This document shows positions 35,987 to 49,692 of a DNA stretch of 64,000 nt, in pieces. Source of the DNA: Nematostella vectensis (lineage: Eukaryota > Cnidaria > Anthozoa > Actiniaria > Edwardsiidae); the NCBI RefSeq assembly GCF_932526225.1, contig NC_064038.1, positions 2,668,001 through 2,732,000 of the forward strand, read 5' to 3'. Position numbers and translations under genes: made by a program. The notes below the pieces were generated by a model. That model searched no databases. It was given only the letters and a program-made list of their open reading frames with translations, and was not told the origin of the DNA. Each line of letters begins with the position of its first letter. Position 1 is the stretch's first letter.

Positions 35987-37697
35987 CGTAGAGCTTAACC
36001 CCTCTCACTCCGGCGTAGTTTTCGGAAAAATAAGAAGAAAAAAAAAAAACAAGAAAAAAAAACAAACAAAAAAACCAGACCATCCAAACAACCGTCTGAC
36101 TTTGGGGGGAGGAGTGTTGACTGGCCCTCCCCATCGTGATTTTTTCTCCGGATCTCCGGATCAATTCCGTAATGGCATCCATCGGAGTATGGAAATGGAC
36201 CTGGAGGATACAAGCCTGGTATACATCATACATCTAGCAAAATGAGCTTGCTAGATTTACTGATGTCAACATTAGAAGGGGGAGGGACACTCTTTTCATA
36301 CAGTACAATATTGCAGTTGTTACCTATTATTGAATAAGTGGGTAACATGTCTTTGTTTATCAAACAAGGTCTATTTCTGAGACAAGCAAATTCAAGGGAG
36401 AGCTGTTGAAATAACAGGGGAATGTTGAAGGAAAAACAATTATCTGATTAAAAAACTACTGTAGATTCCTTTGCACGAAGATAATAACAAACATAATTTT
36501 GATTGTTATTTAAGAGGAACGAGACGAGTTCTACAACATACTATGAAAAGTATGTATTACTCATCTAAATTATACAAGTAAAAAATTCTATTTAAAAAAA
36601 TACTGTAAGTAATTAGGTAAATCCTAAAACATGTATAACATGTACAACACACTAAAATCTCCATGGCTATTGACTGTTTTCTACTCACATGTTTATACAG
36701 TATATACAATTTCATTCTGGTACATCTTGTGGTCACTGTGCCATCTTCAGGGCTACACCCAAAGCACCTGTGCACCCCATCCACCTAAGGGTGTCGGCTG
36801 CACAGGTGTTCCTGATGAAGGAGGGTAAGGAGGGCAGGAAAAGGTTCTGCGACACCTTGCTTTTATGGACGCCTATGATTCCGAGTTGAGTGTGGCCCCT
36901 GTAGATGTTGACAGGTCAACCTCACAGCCACATGAAAGAAATGCCTAATATCTTATGCTTTACAGTGAGTGTTTTGCAGTCAACACTGCTCAAAAGTAAC
37001 CAGGAGTGAAAGGGTTGAAGTGAAATACAGCTATACTTAGTCAGGGTAGACAGTATTGCGGATTTTTTCGAAATTCTATGCGATTTTACAAACCTCTCCT
37101 CCTTACGTCTTTCATTGCATTTTTTATTTTTTTTTAATGAATATTTAGGCCGGTGAATAGCTTAATAAGCTCTACAAAGAAAAATAGAATCGCCAAATCG
37201 CACTTTTTTATTTCTATTTATTTTTGCTTTTTGCATGATATTAAAAAAACGGTTCCTAAAAAAAACGTTTTTCTTTCTTCGCTTGTTTGATGTCCTGTAC
37301 ACGATAAAAGACAATGCGCCCGTGCGTTACGATGCCACGCGCCGACATAGCGAGCCCCCAAGGGACTCAAGACGCCCAAATAGACCTGTATTTTTTTTCA
37401 CCCTCTATCTCAGCGAGCTGTGCGTGGCGTAACCGTATTACAGGCCTGGGATCCTGGTTATTGTCCTCCCCATTAATGCGCGGGTTGGAATACCTTGCAA
37501 GAGTGTTGTACAGCATATTCGCCGGAAATATCGGTGCTTGGGGCCTTCGGGTTCTTTACAGCCTTCCGTAAAAGCCTTGTGCTGCCATACCGATTGGGTA
37601 ATCCGTATGTATGGTTTCCGTTTTGTTTTTCAGGTCGGGTTCGATCCCATGCCAATGGCATTTTTTTCTTTTTTTTTTTTTCTATTAATTTTTTTTT
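35987..37697 (+). repeat. Tandem repeat unit 13, truncated (1711 bp)
   Basis: About 1.29 kb is missing at about 36983, between the GCAGTCAA motif and TGCTCAAAAG. The loss removes the MITE-like element, the spacer that follows it and the tRNA-like block, but leaves the RNA gene and its flanking inverted repeats. The left part has several private substitutions, for example CCGGCGTAG, CCATCGTGATTTTTT, TTTAAGAGG and GGACGCCTATG, and looks more diverged than its neighbours. Confidence 0.97.
37410..37667 (+). ncRNA. Candidate Pol III gene, copy 13
   Basis: A-box 37425-37435, B-box 37638-37647, T7 37661-37667. Same as copy 1 by eye. It survives intact in the unit that lost 1.3 kb upstream. Confidence 0.5.
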
Positions 37698-39038
37698 CGT
37701 AGAGCTTAACCCCTCTCACTCCTGCGTAGTTTTCGGAAAAATAATAAGAAGAAAAAAACAAGAAAAAAAAAACAAAAAAAAAAAAAACAGACCATCCAAA
37801 CAACCGTCTGACTTTGGGGGGAGGAGTGTTGACTGGCCCTCCCCCTCGTGAATTTTTCTCCGGATCTCCGGATCAATTCCGTAATGGCATCCATCGGAGT
37901 ATGGAAATGGACCTGGAGGATACAAGCCTGGTATACATCATACATCTAGCAAAATGAGCTTGCTAGATTTACTGATGTCAACATTAGAAAGGGGAGGGAC
38001 ACTCTTTTCATACAGTACAATATTGCAGTTTTTACCTATTATTGAATAAGTGGGTAACATGTCTTTGTTTATCAAACAAGGTCTATTTCTGAGACAAGCA
38101 AATTCAAGGGAGAGCTGTTGAAATAACAGGGGAATGTTGAAGGAAAAACAATTATCTGATTAAAAAACTACTGTAGATTCCTTTGCACGAAGATAATAAC
38201 AAACATAATTTTGATTGTTATTTAGGAGGAACGAGACGAGTTCTACAACATACTATGAAAAGTATGTATTACTCATCTAAATTATACAAGTAAAAAATTC
38301 TATTTAAAAAAATACTGTAAGTAATTAGGTAAATCCTAAAACATGTATAACATGTACAACACACTAAAAACTCCATGGCTATTGACTGTTTTCTACTCAC
38401 ATGTTTTTACAGTATATACAATTTCATTCTGGTACATCTTGTGGTCACTGTGCCATCTTCAGGGCTACACCCAAAGCACCTGTGCACCCCATCCACCTAA
38501 GGGTGTAGGCTGCACAGGTGTTCCTGATGAAGGAGGGTAAGGAGGGCAGGAAAAGGTTCTGCGACACCTTGCTTTTATGGACTCCTATGACTCCGAGTTG
38601 AGTGTGGCCCCTGTAGATGTTGACAGGACAACCTCACAGCCACATGAAAGAAATGCCTAATATCTTATGCTTTACAGTGAGTGTTTTGCAGTCAAGTTGG
38701 TTTCTGTTAGTGGGTAAAAATTATTATAAATAATTGTAATCATGACTATGGTCACACTGTACATATAGAACTGTAAATGAATAGAAAAAAAATATATATT
38801 TCCAGTCAAACTACAGAATTGCATGATAACCTTGAAAGTATTGAATAAAAGACTGCAAAACCAACATCTTTTGTACTAGTTGCTTAGTTGGTTGAATTGA
38901 CCACGGGCAATTTTAAGCTGAATTCCTCCTTCCCCCACTCCCCCACCCCAGAAAAAAAATAATAAAAGAAAACTAAAACTAAAACAAAACCAACAGAGAC
39001 CCCCTCCAGCTATTTTCTCTTATTTTTTTTACAGCTAT

Positions 39039-39335
39039 TTAAAGAGGCAGTGCCATGGTAAGTGCTTTCAATAGCTCTCTGAACCTGACACAATGAAATT
39101 TAGTAAACTCTAATACTGACTTATGAGCTTTTGGTACATGTGGGGGACTTAAATTCAAAGAAAATGACCACAAACTGTCAATAAACATAGTTTCTATAAA
39201 ATATTGCTTCCAATAAAATATTGCATATTATTTTAACAAGGTATTGACAGCTTTTAAAAAGGTCAACTATTTGTAGGCGATTAAAAGCCTACAATAAACA
39301 CTGACATGCGCAGTACCATGACGCTGTCCCTTTAA
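39039..39335. mobile_element. MITE-like element, unit 14
   Basis: The left end reads AGAGGCAGTGCC, one change in the terminal repeat. Unit 13, just before, has lost its copy. Confidence 0.58.
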
Positions 39336-40418
39336 GTCTTTCATTGCCATAACGCCCTGAGACGCCTGTAAAATATAGGCCCAACTCCAAAACGTCAAAA
39401 ATGCAAACTAAACATCACCAGACCCGGATACTCATAGATTCATCCAAGGCATAGACGACCTGCAAAAGCGCATCTAAGCAATGTAATAGAATTGACTCTT
39501 TTGTCAAAATATCAACCTTAATTGCTGACCAATTCGTAATAAAATGCTTAAACTTAGAAACATTTCTTACCAAAAAAGACACAAAATTCCGAACTACAAA
39601 TAGAGACAAGCAAACACAGATCAAGTCACCAATAGATACCTTTATTGCGCTCCGTCAGGTCCCATTTTACAGCAATCAGTCACAATAATCAATGCTAGAA
39701 CCTCCATTAGAAGCGAGTCACCATTGTTAGCCTATTTTGCATGCCTGCACTGCATCATGGGAGTCTTGGAAACACCTTGACAGACAGGCGGGCAATCTCC
39801 TCCAACAGAATCATAACAGTTTTTTTTATAAGTCTCTTTGCCCCGAAGCCAAACAAAACATTTCCAGGTCCAAGAAACCCAGAATAAGCCTGAAAAGAAT
39901 TTTCAGTCAACGGTAGCTTAGCTTAACTGGTAGTGTTGGACTTGAAATAGGGGGGGGGGGGGGGGTTTCTGTTTTCAGTCTGTTTTTCTTACAATTTTGC
40001 TCAAAAGTAACCAGGAGTGAAAGGGTTGAAGTGAAATACAGCTATACTTAGTCAGGGTAGACAGTATTGCGGATTTTTTCGATATTCTATGCGATTTTAC
40101 AAACCTCTCCCCCTTACGTCTTTCATTGCATTTTTCATTTTTTTAATGAATATTTAGGCCGGTGAATAGCTTAATAAGCTCTACAAAGAAAAATAGAATC
40201 GCCAAATCGCACTTTTTTATTTCTATTTATTTTTGCTTTTTGCATGATATTAAAAAAACGGTTCCTAAAAAAAACGTTTTTCTTTCTTCGCTTGTTTGAT
40301 GTCCTGTACACGATAAAAGACAATGCGCCCGTGCGTTACGATGCCACGCGCCGACATAGCGAGCCCCCAAGGGACTCAAGACGCCCAAATAGACCTGTAT
40401 TTTTTTTCACCCTCTATC

Positions 40419-40676
40419 TCAGCGAGCTGTGCGTGGCGTAACCGTATTATAGGCCTCCGATCCTGGTTATTGTCCTCCCCATTAATGCGCGGGTTGGAAT
40501 ACCTTGCAAGAGTGTTGTACAGCATATTCGCCGGAAATATCGGTGCTTGGGGACTTCGGGTTCTTTACAGCCTTCCGTAAAAGCCTTGTGCTGCCATACC
40601 GATTGGGTAATCCGTATGTATGGTTTCCGTTTTGTTTTTCAGGTCGGGTTCGATCCCATGCCAATGGCATTTTTTT
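40419..40676 (+). ncRNA. Candidate Pol III gene, copy 14
   Basis: A-box 40434-40444, B-box 40647-40656, T7 40670-40676. The most altered copy in its first half: ATTATAGGCCTCCGATCC and GGGGACTTCGG. The promoter boxes are intact. Confidence 0.45.
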
Positions 40677-42039
40677 CTTTTTTTTTCTATTAATTGTTTT
40701 TTTCGTAGAGCTTAACCCCTCTCACTCCTGCGTAGTTTTCGGAAAAATAAGAAGAAAAAAAAAACAAGAAAAAAAAAAAAAAACAGACCATCCAAACAAC
40801 CGTCTGACTTTGGGGGGAGGAGTGTTGACTGGCCCTCCCCCTCGTGAATTTTTCTCCGGATCTCCGGATCAATTCCGTAATGGCATCCATCGGAGTATGG
40901 AAATGGACCTGGAGGATACAAGCCTGGTATACATCATACATCTAGCAAAATGAGCTTGCTAGATTTACTGATGTCAACATTAGAAGGGGGAGGGACACTC
41001 TTTTCATACAGTACAATATTGCAGTTGTTACCTATTATTGAATAAGTGGGTAACATGTCTTTGTTTATCAAACAAGGTCTATTTCTGAGACAAGCAAATT
41101 CAAGGGAGAGCTGTTGAAATAACAGGGGAATGTTGAAGGAAAAACAATTATCTGATTAAAAAACTACTGTAGATTCCTTTGCACGAAGATAATAACAAAC
41201 ATAATTTTGATTGTTATTTAGGAGGAACGAGACGAGTTCTACAACATACTATGAAAAGTATGTATTACTCATCTAAATTATACAAGTAAAAAATTATATT
41301 TAAAAAAATACTGTAAGTAATTAGGTAAATCCTAAAACATGTATAACATGTACAACACACACACTAAAAACTCCATGGCTATTGACTGTTTTTTACTCAC
41401 ATGTTTTTACAGTATATACAATTTCATTCTGGTACATCTTGTGGTCACTGTGTCATCTTCAGGGCTACACCCAAAGCACCTGTGCACCCCATCCACCTAA
41501 GGGTGTCGGCTGCACAGGTGTTCCTGATGAAGGAGGGTAAGGAGGGCAGGAAAAGGTTCTGCAACACCTTGCTTTTATGGACCCCTATGATTCCGAGTTG
41601 AGTGTGGCCCCTGTAGATGTTGACAGGTCAACCTCACAGCCACATGAAAGAAATGCCTAATATCTTATGCTTTACAGTGAGTGTTTTGCAGTCAAGTTGG
41701 TTTCTGTTAGTGGGTAAAAATTATTATAAATAATTGTAATCATGACTATGGTCACACTGTACATATAGAACTGTAAATGAATAGAAAAAAAGTATATATT
41801 TCCAGTCAAACTACAGAATTGCATGATAACCTTGAAAGTATTGAATAAAAGACTGCAAAACCAACATCTTTTGTACTAGTTGCTTAGTTGGTTGAATTGA
41901 CCACGGGCAATTTTAAGCTGAATTACTCCTTCCCCCACTCCCCCACCCCAGAAAAAAAATAATAAAAGAAAACTAAAACTAAAACAAAACCAACAGAGAC
42001 CCCCTCCAGCTATTTTCTCTTATTTTTTTTTACAGCTAT

Positions 42040-42336
42040 TTAAAGGGGCAGTGCCATGGTAAGTGCTTTCAATAGCTCTCTGAACCTGACACAATGAAAT
42101 TTAGTAAACTCTAATACTGACTTATGAGCTTTTGGTACATGTGGGGGACTTAAATTCAAAGAAAATGACCACAAACTGTCAATAAACATAGTTTCTATAA
42201 AATATTGCTTTCAATAAAATATTGCATATTATTTTAACAAGGTATTGACAGCTTTTAAAAAGGTCAACTATTTGTAGGCGATTAAAAGCCTACAATAAAC
42301 ACTGACATGCGCAGTACCATGACGCTGTCCCTTTAA
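42040..42336. mobile_element. MITE-like element, unit 15
   Basis: Both ends intact. Confidence 0.58.
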
Positions 42337-43411
42337 GTCTTTCATTGCCATAACGCCCTGAGACGCCTGTAAAATATAGGCCCAACTCCAAAACGTCAAA
42401 AATGCAAACTAAACATCACCAGACCCGGATACTCATAGATTCATCCAAGGCATAGACGACCTGCAAAAGCGCATCTAAGCAATGTAATAGAATTGACTCT
42501 TTTGTCAAAATATCAACCTTAATTGCTGACCAATTCGTAATAAAATGCTTAAACTTAGAAACATTTCTTACCAAAAAGACACAAAATTCCGAACTACAAA
42601 TAGAGACAAGCAAACACAGATCAAGTCACCAATAGATACCTTTATTGCGCTCCGTCAGGTCCCATTTTACAGCAATCAGTCACAATAATCAATGCTAGAA
42701 CCTCCATTAGAAGCGAGTCACCATTGTTAGCCTATTTTGCATGCCTGCACTGCATCATGGGAGTCTTGGAAACACCTTGACAGACAGGCGGGCAATCTCC
42801 TCCAACAGAATCATAACAGTTTTTCTATAAGTCTCTTTGCCCCGAAGCCAAACAAAACATTTCCAGGTCCAAGAAACCCAGAATAAGCCTTAAAACAATT
42901 TTCAGTCAACGGTAACTTAGCTTAACTGGTGGTGTTGGACTTGAAATAGGGGGGGAGGTTTCTGTTTTCAGTCTGTTCTTCTTACAATGTTGCTCAAAAG
43001 TAACCAGGAGTGAAAGGGTTGAAGTGAAATACAGCTATACTTAGTCAGGGTAGACAGTATTGCGGATTTTTTCGATATTCTATGCGATTTTACAAACCTC
43101 TCCCCCTTACGTCTTTCATTGAATTTTTATTTTTTTTTAATGAATATTTAGGCCGGTGAATAGCTTAATAAGCTCTACAAAGAAAAATAGAATCGCCAAA
43201 TCGCACTTTTTTATTTCTATTTATTTTTGCTTTTTGCATGATATTAAAAAAACGGTTCCTAAAAAAACATTTTTCTTTCTTCGCTTGTTTGATGTCCTGT
43301 ACACGATAAAAGACAATGCGCCCGTGCGTTACGATGCCACGCGCCGACATAGCGAGCCCCCAAGGGACTCAAGACGCCCAAATAGACCTGTATTTTTTTT
43401 CACCCTCTATC

Positions 43412-43669
43412 TCAGCGAGCTGTGCGTGGCGTAACCGTATTACAGGCCTGGGATCCTGGTTATTGTCCTCCCCATTAATGCGCGGGTTGGAATACCTTGC
43501 AAGAGTGTTGTACAGCATATTCGCCGGAAATATCGGTGCTTGGGGCCTTCGGGTTCTTTACAGCCTTCCGTAAAAGCCTTGTGCTGCCATACCGATTGGG
43601 TAATCCGTATGTATGGTTTCCGTTTTGTTTTTCAGGTCGGGTTCGATCCCATGCCAATGGCATTTTTTT
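43412..43669 (+). ncRNA. Candidate Pol III gene, copy 15
   Basis: A-box 43427-43437, B-box 43640-43649, T7 43663-43669. Same as copy 1 by eye. Confidence 0.5.
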
Positions 43670-45040
43670 CTTTTTTTTTTTTTTTTCTATTAATTTTTTT
43701 TTCGTAGAGCTTAACCCCTCTCACTCCTGCGTAGTTTTCGGAAAAATAATAAGAAGAAAAAAACAAGAAAAAAAAAACAAAACAAAAAAACAGACCATCC
43801 AAACAACCGTCTGACTTTGGGGGGAGGAGTGTTGACTGGCCCTCCCCCTCGTGAATTTTTCTCCGGATCTCTGGATCAATTCCGTAATGGCATCCATCGG
43901 AGTATGGAAATGGACCTGGAGGATACAAGCCTGGTATACATCATACATCTAGCAAAATGAGCTTGCTAGATTTACTGATGTCAACATTAGAAAGGGGAGG
44001 GACACTCTTTTCATACAGTACAATATTGCAGTTTTTACCTATTATTGAATAAGTGGGTAACATGTCTTTGTTTATCAAACAAGGTCTATTTCTGAGACAA
44101 GCAAATTCAAAGGAGAGCTGTTGAAATAACAGGGGAATGTTGAAGGAAAAACAATTATCTGATTAAAAAACTACTGTAGATTCCTTTGCACGAAGATAAT
44201 AACAAACATAATTTTGATTGTTATTTAGGAGGAACGAGACGAGTTCTACAACATACTATGAAAAGTATGTATTACTCATCTAAATTATACAAGTAAAAAA
44301 TTCTATTTAAAAAAATACTGTAAGTAATTAGGTAAATCCTAAAACATGTATAACATGTACAACACACTAAAAACTCCATGGCTATTGACTGTTTTCTACT
44401 CACATGTTTTTACAGTATATACAATTTCATTCTGGTACATCTTGTGGTCACTGTGCCATCTTCAGGGCTACACCCAAAGCACCTGTGCACCCCATCCACC
44501 TAAGGGTGTCGGCTGCACAGGTGTTCCTGATGAAGGAGGGTAAGGAGGGCAGGAAAAGGTTCTGCGACACCTTGCTTTTATGGACCCCTATGATTCCGAG
44601 TTGAGTGTGGCCCCTGTAGATGTTGACAGGTCAACCTCACAGCCACATGAAAGAAATGCCTAATATCTTATGCTTTACAGTGAGTGTTTTGCAGTCAAGT
44701 TGGTTTCTGTTAGTGGGTAAAAATTATTATAAATAATTGTAATCATGACTATGGTCACACTGTACATATAGAACTGTAAATGAATAGAAAAAAAGTATAT
44801 ATTTCCAGTCAAACTACAGAATTGCATGATAACCTTGAAAGTATTGAATAAAAGACTGCAAAACCAACATCTTTTGTAATAGTTGCTTAGTTGGTTGAAT
44901 TGACCACGGGCAATTTTAAGCTGAATTCCTCCTTTCCCCACTCCCCCACCCCAGAAAAAAAATAATAAAAGAAAACAAAAACTAAAACAAAACCAACAGA
45001 GACCCCCTCCAGCTATTTTCTCTTATTTTTTTACAGCTAT

Positions 45041-45337
45041 TTAAAGGGGCAGTGCCATGGTAAGTGCTTTCAATAGCTCTCTGAACCTGAAACCAGGAAA
45101 ATTAGTAAACTCTAATAATGACTTATGAGCTTTTGGTACATGTGGGGGACTTAAATTCAAAGAAAATGACCACAAACTGTCAATAAACATAGTTTCTATA
45201 AAATATTGCTTTCAATAAAATATTGCATATTATTTTAACAAGGTATTGACAGCTTTTAAAAAGGTCAACTATTTGTAGGCGATTAAAAGCCTACAATAAA
45301 CACTGACATGCGCAGTACCATGACGCTGTCCCTTTAA
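45041..45337. mobile_element. MITE-like element, unit 16
   Basis: Interior ACCAGGAAAATTAG variant shared with unit 2. Confidence 0.58.
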
Positions 45338-46414
45338 GTCTTTCATTGCCATAACGCCCTGAGACGCCTGTAAAATATAGGCCCAACTCCAAAACGTCAA
45401 AAATGCAAACTAAACATCACCAGACCCGGATACTCATAGATTCATCCAAGGCATAGACGACCTGCAAAAGCGCATCTAAGCAATGTAATAGAATTGACTC
45501 TTTTGTCAAAATATCAACCTTAATTGCTGACCAATTCGTAATAAAATGCTTAAACTTAGAAACATTTCTTACCAAAAAAGACACAAAATTCCGAACTACA
45601 AATAGAGACAAGCAAACACAGATCAAGACACCAATAGATACCTTTATTGCGCTCCGTCAGGTCCCATTTTACAGCAATCAGTCACAATAATCAATGCTAG
45701 AACCTCCATTAGAAGCGAGTCACCATTGTTAGCCTATTTTGCATGCCTGCACTGCATCATGGGAGTCTTGGAAACACCTTGACAGACAGGCGGGCAATCT
45801 CCTCCAACAGAATCATAACAGTTTTTCTATAAGTCTCTTTGCCCCGAAGCCAAACAAAACATTTCCAGGTCCAAGAAACCCAGAATAAGCCTTAAAACAA
45901 TTTTCAGTCAACGGTAACTTAGCTTAACTGGTGGTGTTGGACTTGAAATAGGGGGGGAGGTTTCTGTTTTCAGTCTGTTCTTCTTACAATGTTGCTCAAA
46001 AGTAACCAGGAGTGAAAGGGTTGAAGTGAAATACAGCTATACTTAGTCAGGGTAGACAGTATTGCGGATTTTTTCGATATTCTATGCGATTTTACAAACC
46101 TCTCCCCCTTACGTCTTTCATTGCATTTTTATTTTTTTAAATGAATATTTAGGCCGGTGAATAGCTTAATAAGCTCTACAAAGAAAAATAGAATCGCCAA
46201 ATCGCACTTTTTTATTTCTATTTATTTTTGCTTTTTGCATGATATTAAAAAAACGGTTCCTAAAAAAAAAACGTTTTTCTTTCTTCGCTTGTTTGATGTC
46301 CTGTACACGATAAAAGACAATGCGCCGGTGCGTTACGATGCCACGCGCCGACATAGCGAGCCCCTAAGGGACTCAAGACGCACAAATAGACCTGTATTTT
46401 TTTTCACCTCTATC

Positions 46415-46672
46415 TCAGCGAGCTGTGCGTGGCGTAACCGTATTACAGGCCTGGGATCCTGGTTATTGTCCTCCCCATTAATGCGCGGGTTGGAATACCT
46501 TGCAAGAGTGTTGTACAGCATATTCGCCGGAAATATCGGTGCTTGGGGCCTTCGGGTTCTTTACAGCCTTCCGTAAAAGCCTTGTGCTGCCATACCGATT
46601 GGGTAATCCGTATGTATGGTTTCCGTTTTGTTTTTCAGGTCGGGTTCGATCCCATGCCAATGGCATTTTTTT
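46415..46672 (+). ncRNA. Candidate Pol III gene, copy 16
   Basis: A-box 46430-46440, B-box 46643-46652, T7 46666-46672. The predicted transcript matches copy 1; changes lie just upstream (CACCTCTATC and GCGCCGGTGCG). Confidence 0.5.
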
Positions 46673-48052
46673 CTTTTTTTTTTTCTATTATTTTTTTTTT
46701 TTTTTCGTAGAGCTTAACCCCTCTCATTCCTGCGTATTTTTCGGAAAAATAAGAAGAAAAAAAAAAACAAGAAAAAAAAAACAAAAAAAAAAAAACAGAC
46801 CATCCAAACAACCGTCTGACTTTGGGGGGGGGGGGGGGGGGAGTGTTGACTGGCCCTCCCCCTCGTGAATTTTTCTCCGGATCTCCGGATCAATTCCGTA
46901 ATGGCATCCATCGGAGTATGGAAATGGACCTGGAGGATACAAGCCTGGTATACATCATACATCCAGCAAAATGAGCTTGCTAGATTTACTGATGTCAACA
47001 TTAGAAGGGGGAGGGACACTCTTTTCATACAGTACAATATTGCAGTTGTTACCTATTATTGAATAAGTGGGTAACATGTCTTTGTTTATCAAACAAGGTC
47101 TATTTCTGAGACAAGCAAATTCAAGGGAGAGCTGTTGAAATAACAGGGGAATGTTGAAGGAAAAACAATTATCTGATTAAAAAACTACTGTAGATTCCTT
47201 TGCACGAAGATAATAACAAACATAATTTTGATTGTTATTTAGGAGGAACGAGACGAGTTCTACAACATACTATGAAAAGTATGTATTACTCATCTAAATT
47301 ATACAAGTAAAAAATTCTATTTAAAAAAATACTGTAAGTAATTAGGTAAATCCTAAAACATGTATAACATGTACAACACACTAAAAACTCCATGGCTATT
47401 GACTGTTTTCTACTCACATGTTTTTACAGTATATACAATTTCATTCTGGTACATCTTGTGGTCACTGTGCCATCTTCAGGGCTACACCCAAAGCACCTGT
47501 GCACCCCATCCAGCTAAGGGTGTCGGCTGCACAGGTGTTCCTGATGAAGGAGGGTAAGGAGGGCAGGAAAAGGTTCTGCGACACCTTGCTTTTATGGACC
47601 CCTATGATTCCGAATTGAGTGTGGCCCCTGTAGATGTTGACAGGTCAACCTCACAGCCACATGAAAGAAATGACTAATATCTTATGCTTTACAGTGAGTG
47701 TTTTGCAGTCAAGTTGGTTTCTGTTAGTGGGTAAAAATTATTATAAATAATTGTAATCATGACTATGGTCACACTGTACATATAGAACTGTAAATGAATA
47801 GAAAAAAGGTAAGTATATATTTCCAGTCAATCTACAGAATTGCATGATAACCTTGAAAGTATTGAATAAAAGACTGCAAAACCAACATCTTTTGTACTAG
47901 TTGCTTAGTTGGTTGAATTGACCACGGGCAATTTTAAGCTGAATTCCTCCTTCCCCCACTCCCCCACCCCAGAAAAAAAATAATAAAAGAAAACTAAAAC
48001 AAAACCAACAGAGACCCCCTCCAGCTATTTTCTCCTATTTTGTTACAGCTAT

Positions 48053-48349
48053 TTAAAGGGGCAGTGCCATGGTAAGTGCTTTCAATAGCTCTCTGAACCT
48101 GACACAATGAAATTTAGTAAACTCTAATACTGACTTATGAGCTTTTGGTACATGTGGGGGACTTAAATTCAAAGAAAATGACCACAAACTGTCAATAAAC
48201 ATAGTTTCTATAAAATATTGCTTTCAATAAAATATTGCATATTATTTTAACAAGGTATTGACAGCTTTTAAAAAGGTCAACTATTTGTAGGCGATTAAAA
48301 GCCTACAATAAACACTGACATGCGCAGTACCATGACGCTGTCCCTTTAA
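48053..48349. mobile_element. MITE-like element, unit 17
   Basis: Both ends intact. The T run just upstream is interrupted (TTTTGTTACAGC). Confidence 0.58.
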
Positions 48350-49434
48350 GTCTTTCATTGCCATAACGCCCTGAGACGCCTGAAAAATATAGGCCCAATT
48401 CCAAAACGTCAAAAAAGCAAACTAAACATCATCAGACCCGGATACTCATAGATTCATCCAAGGCATAGACCACCTGCAAAAGCGCATCTAAGCAATATAA
48501 TAGAATTGACTCTTTTGTCAAAATATCAACCTTAATTGCTGACCAATTCGTAATAAAATGCTTAAACTTAGAAACATTTCTTACCAAAAAAGACACAAAA
48601 TTCCGAACTACAAATAGAGACAAGCAAACACAGATCAAGTCACCAAAAGATACCTTTATTGCGCTCCGTCAGGTCCCATTTTACAGCAATCAGTCACAAT
48701 AATCAATGCTAGAACCTCCATTAGAAGCGAGTCACCATTGTTAGCCTATTTTGCATGCCTGCACTGCATCATGGGAGTCTTGGAAACACCTTGACAGACA
48801 GGCGGGCAATCTCCTCCAACAGAATCATAACAGTTTTTTTATAAGTCTCTTTGCCCCGAAGCCAACCAAAACATTTCCAGGTCCAAGAAACCCAGAATAA
48901 GCCTGAAAACAATTTTCAGTCAACGGTAGCTTAGCTTAACTGGTAGTGTTGGACTTGAAATAGGGGGGGGGGGGGAGGTTTCTGTTTTCAGTCTGTTTTT
49001 CTTACAATGTTGCTCAAAAGTAACCAGGAGTGAAAGGGTTGAAGTGAAATACAGCTATACTTAGTCAGGGTAGACAGTATTGCGGATTTTTTCGATATTC
49101 TATGCGATTTTACAAACCTCTCCCCCTTACGTCTTTCATTGCATTTTTTATTTTTTTTAATGAATATTTAGGCCGGTAAATAGCTTAATAAGCTCTACAA
49201 AGAAAAATAGAATCGCCAAATCGCACTTTTTTTATTTCTATTTATTTTTGCTTTTTGCATGATATTAAAAAAAACGGTTCCTAAAAAAAACGTTTTTCTT
49301 TCTTCGCTTGTTTGATGTCCTGTACACGATAAAAGACAATGCGCCCGTGCGTTACGATGCCACGCGCCGACATAGCGAGCCCCCAAGGGACTCAAGACGC
49401 CCAAATAGACCTGTATTTTTTTTCACCCTCTATC

Positions 49435-49692
49435 TCAGCGAGCTGTGCGTGGCGTAACCGTATTACAGGCCTGGGATCCTGGTTATTGTCCTCCCCATTA
49501 ATTCGCGGGTTGGAATACCTTGCAAGAGTGTTGTACAGCATATTCGCCGGAAATATCGGTGCTTGGGGCCTTCGGGTTCTTTACAGCCTTCCGTAAAAGC
49601 CTTGTGCTGCCATACCGATTGGGTAATCCGTATGTATGGTTTCCGTTTTGTTTTTCAGGTCGGGTTCGATCCCATGCCAATGGCATTTTTTT
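49435..49692 (+). ncRNA. Candidate Pol III gene, copy 17
   Basis: A-box 49450-49460, B-box 49663-49672, T7 49686-49692. One private change (ATTAATTCGCGG). Its 3' part is repeated 300 bp downstream. Confidence 0.5.

Larger units (their letters stand above)
37698..40703 (+). repeat. Tandem repeat unit 14 (3006 bp)
   Basis: Full layout. Private changes include GTGTAGGCTGC near 38506, GACAGGACAAC near 38625 and a G run of about 16 near 39950. The RNA gene at its end carries four substitutions not seen in other units. Confidence 0.97.
40704..43702 (+). repeat. Tandem repeat unit 15 (2999 bp)
   Basis: The left and middle parts match unit 3 (extra ACAC near 41356, GTGTCATC, CTGCAACACC, short A run near 42573). 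The right part matches units 2 and 16 (TTTTTCTATAAGTC near 42820, GGTAACTTAGCTT near 42911). The G run is followed by GTTCTTCTTAC, which interrupts the T run found elsewhere. Confidence 0.97.
43703..46705 (+). repeat. Tandem repeat unit 16 (3003 bp)
   Basis: Shares the unit 2 signature (CCTTTCCCCACTCC, ACCAGGAAAATTAG, GGTAACTTAGCTT). Just upstream of its RNA gene CACCCTCT has become CACCTCT, and GCGCCCGTG has become GCGCCGGTG. Confidence 0.97.

Noticed and set aside
36557-36784. Minus-strand peptide with spaced cysteines (HRCFGCSPEDG ... TRC), considered as a remnant of a piggyBac-type C-terminal zinc-binding region
   Set aside because: Only three cysteines in a short stretch, and the longer frame exists only because of private changes in unit 13. 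Too weak to link with the TTAA-flanked element.
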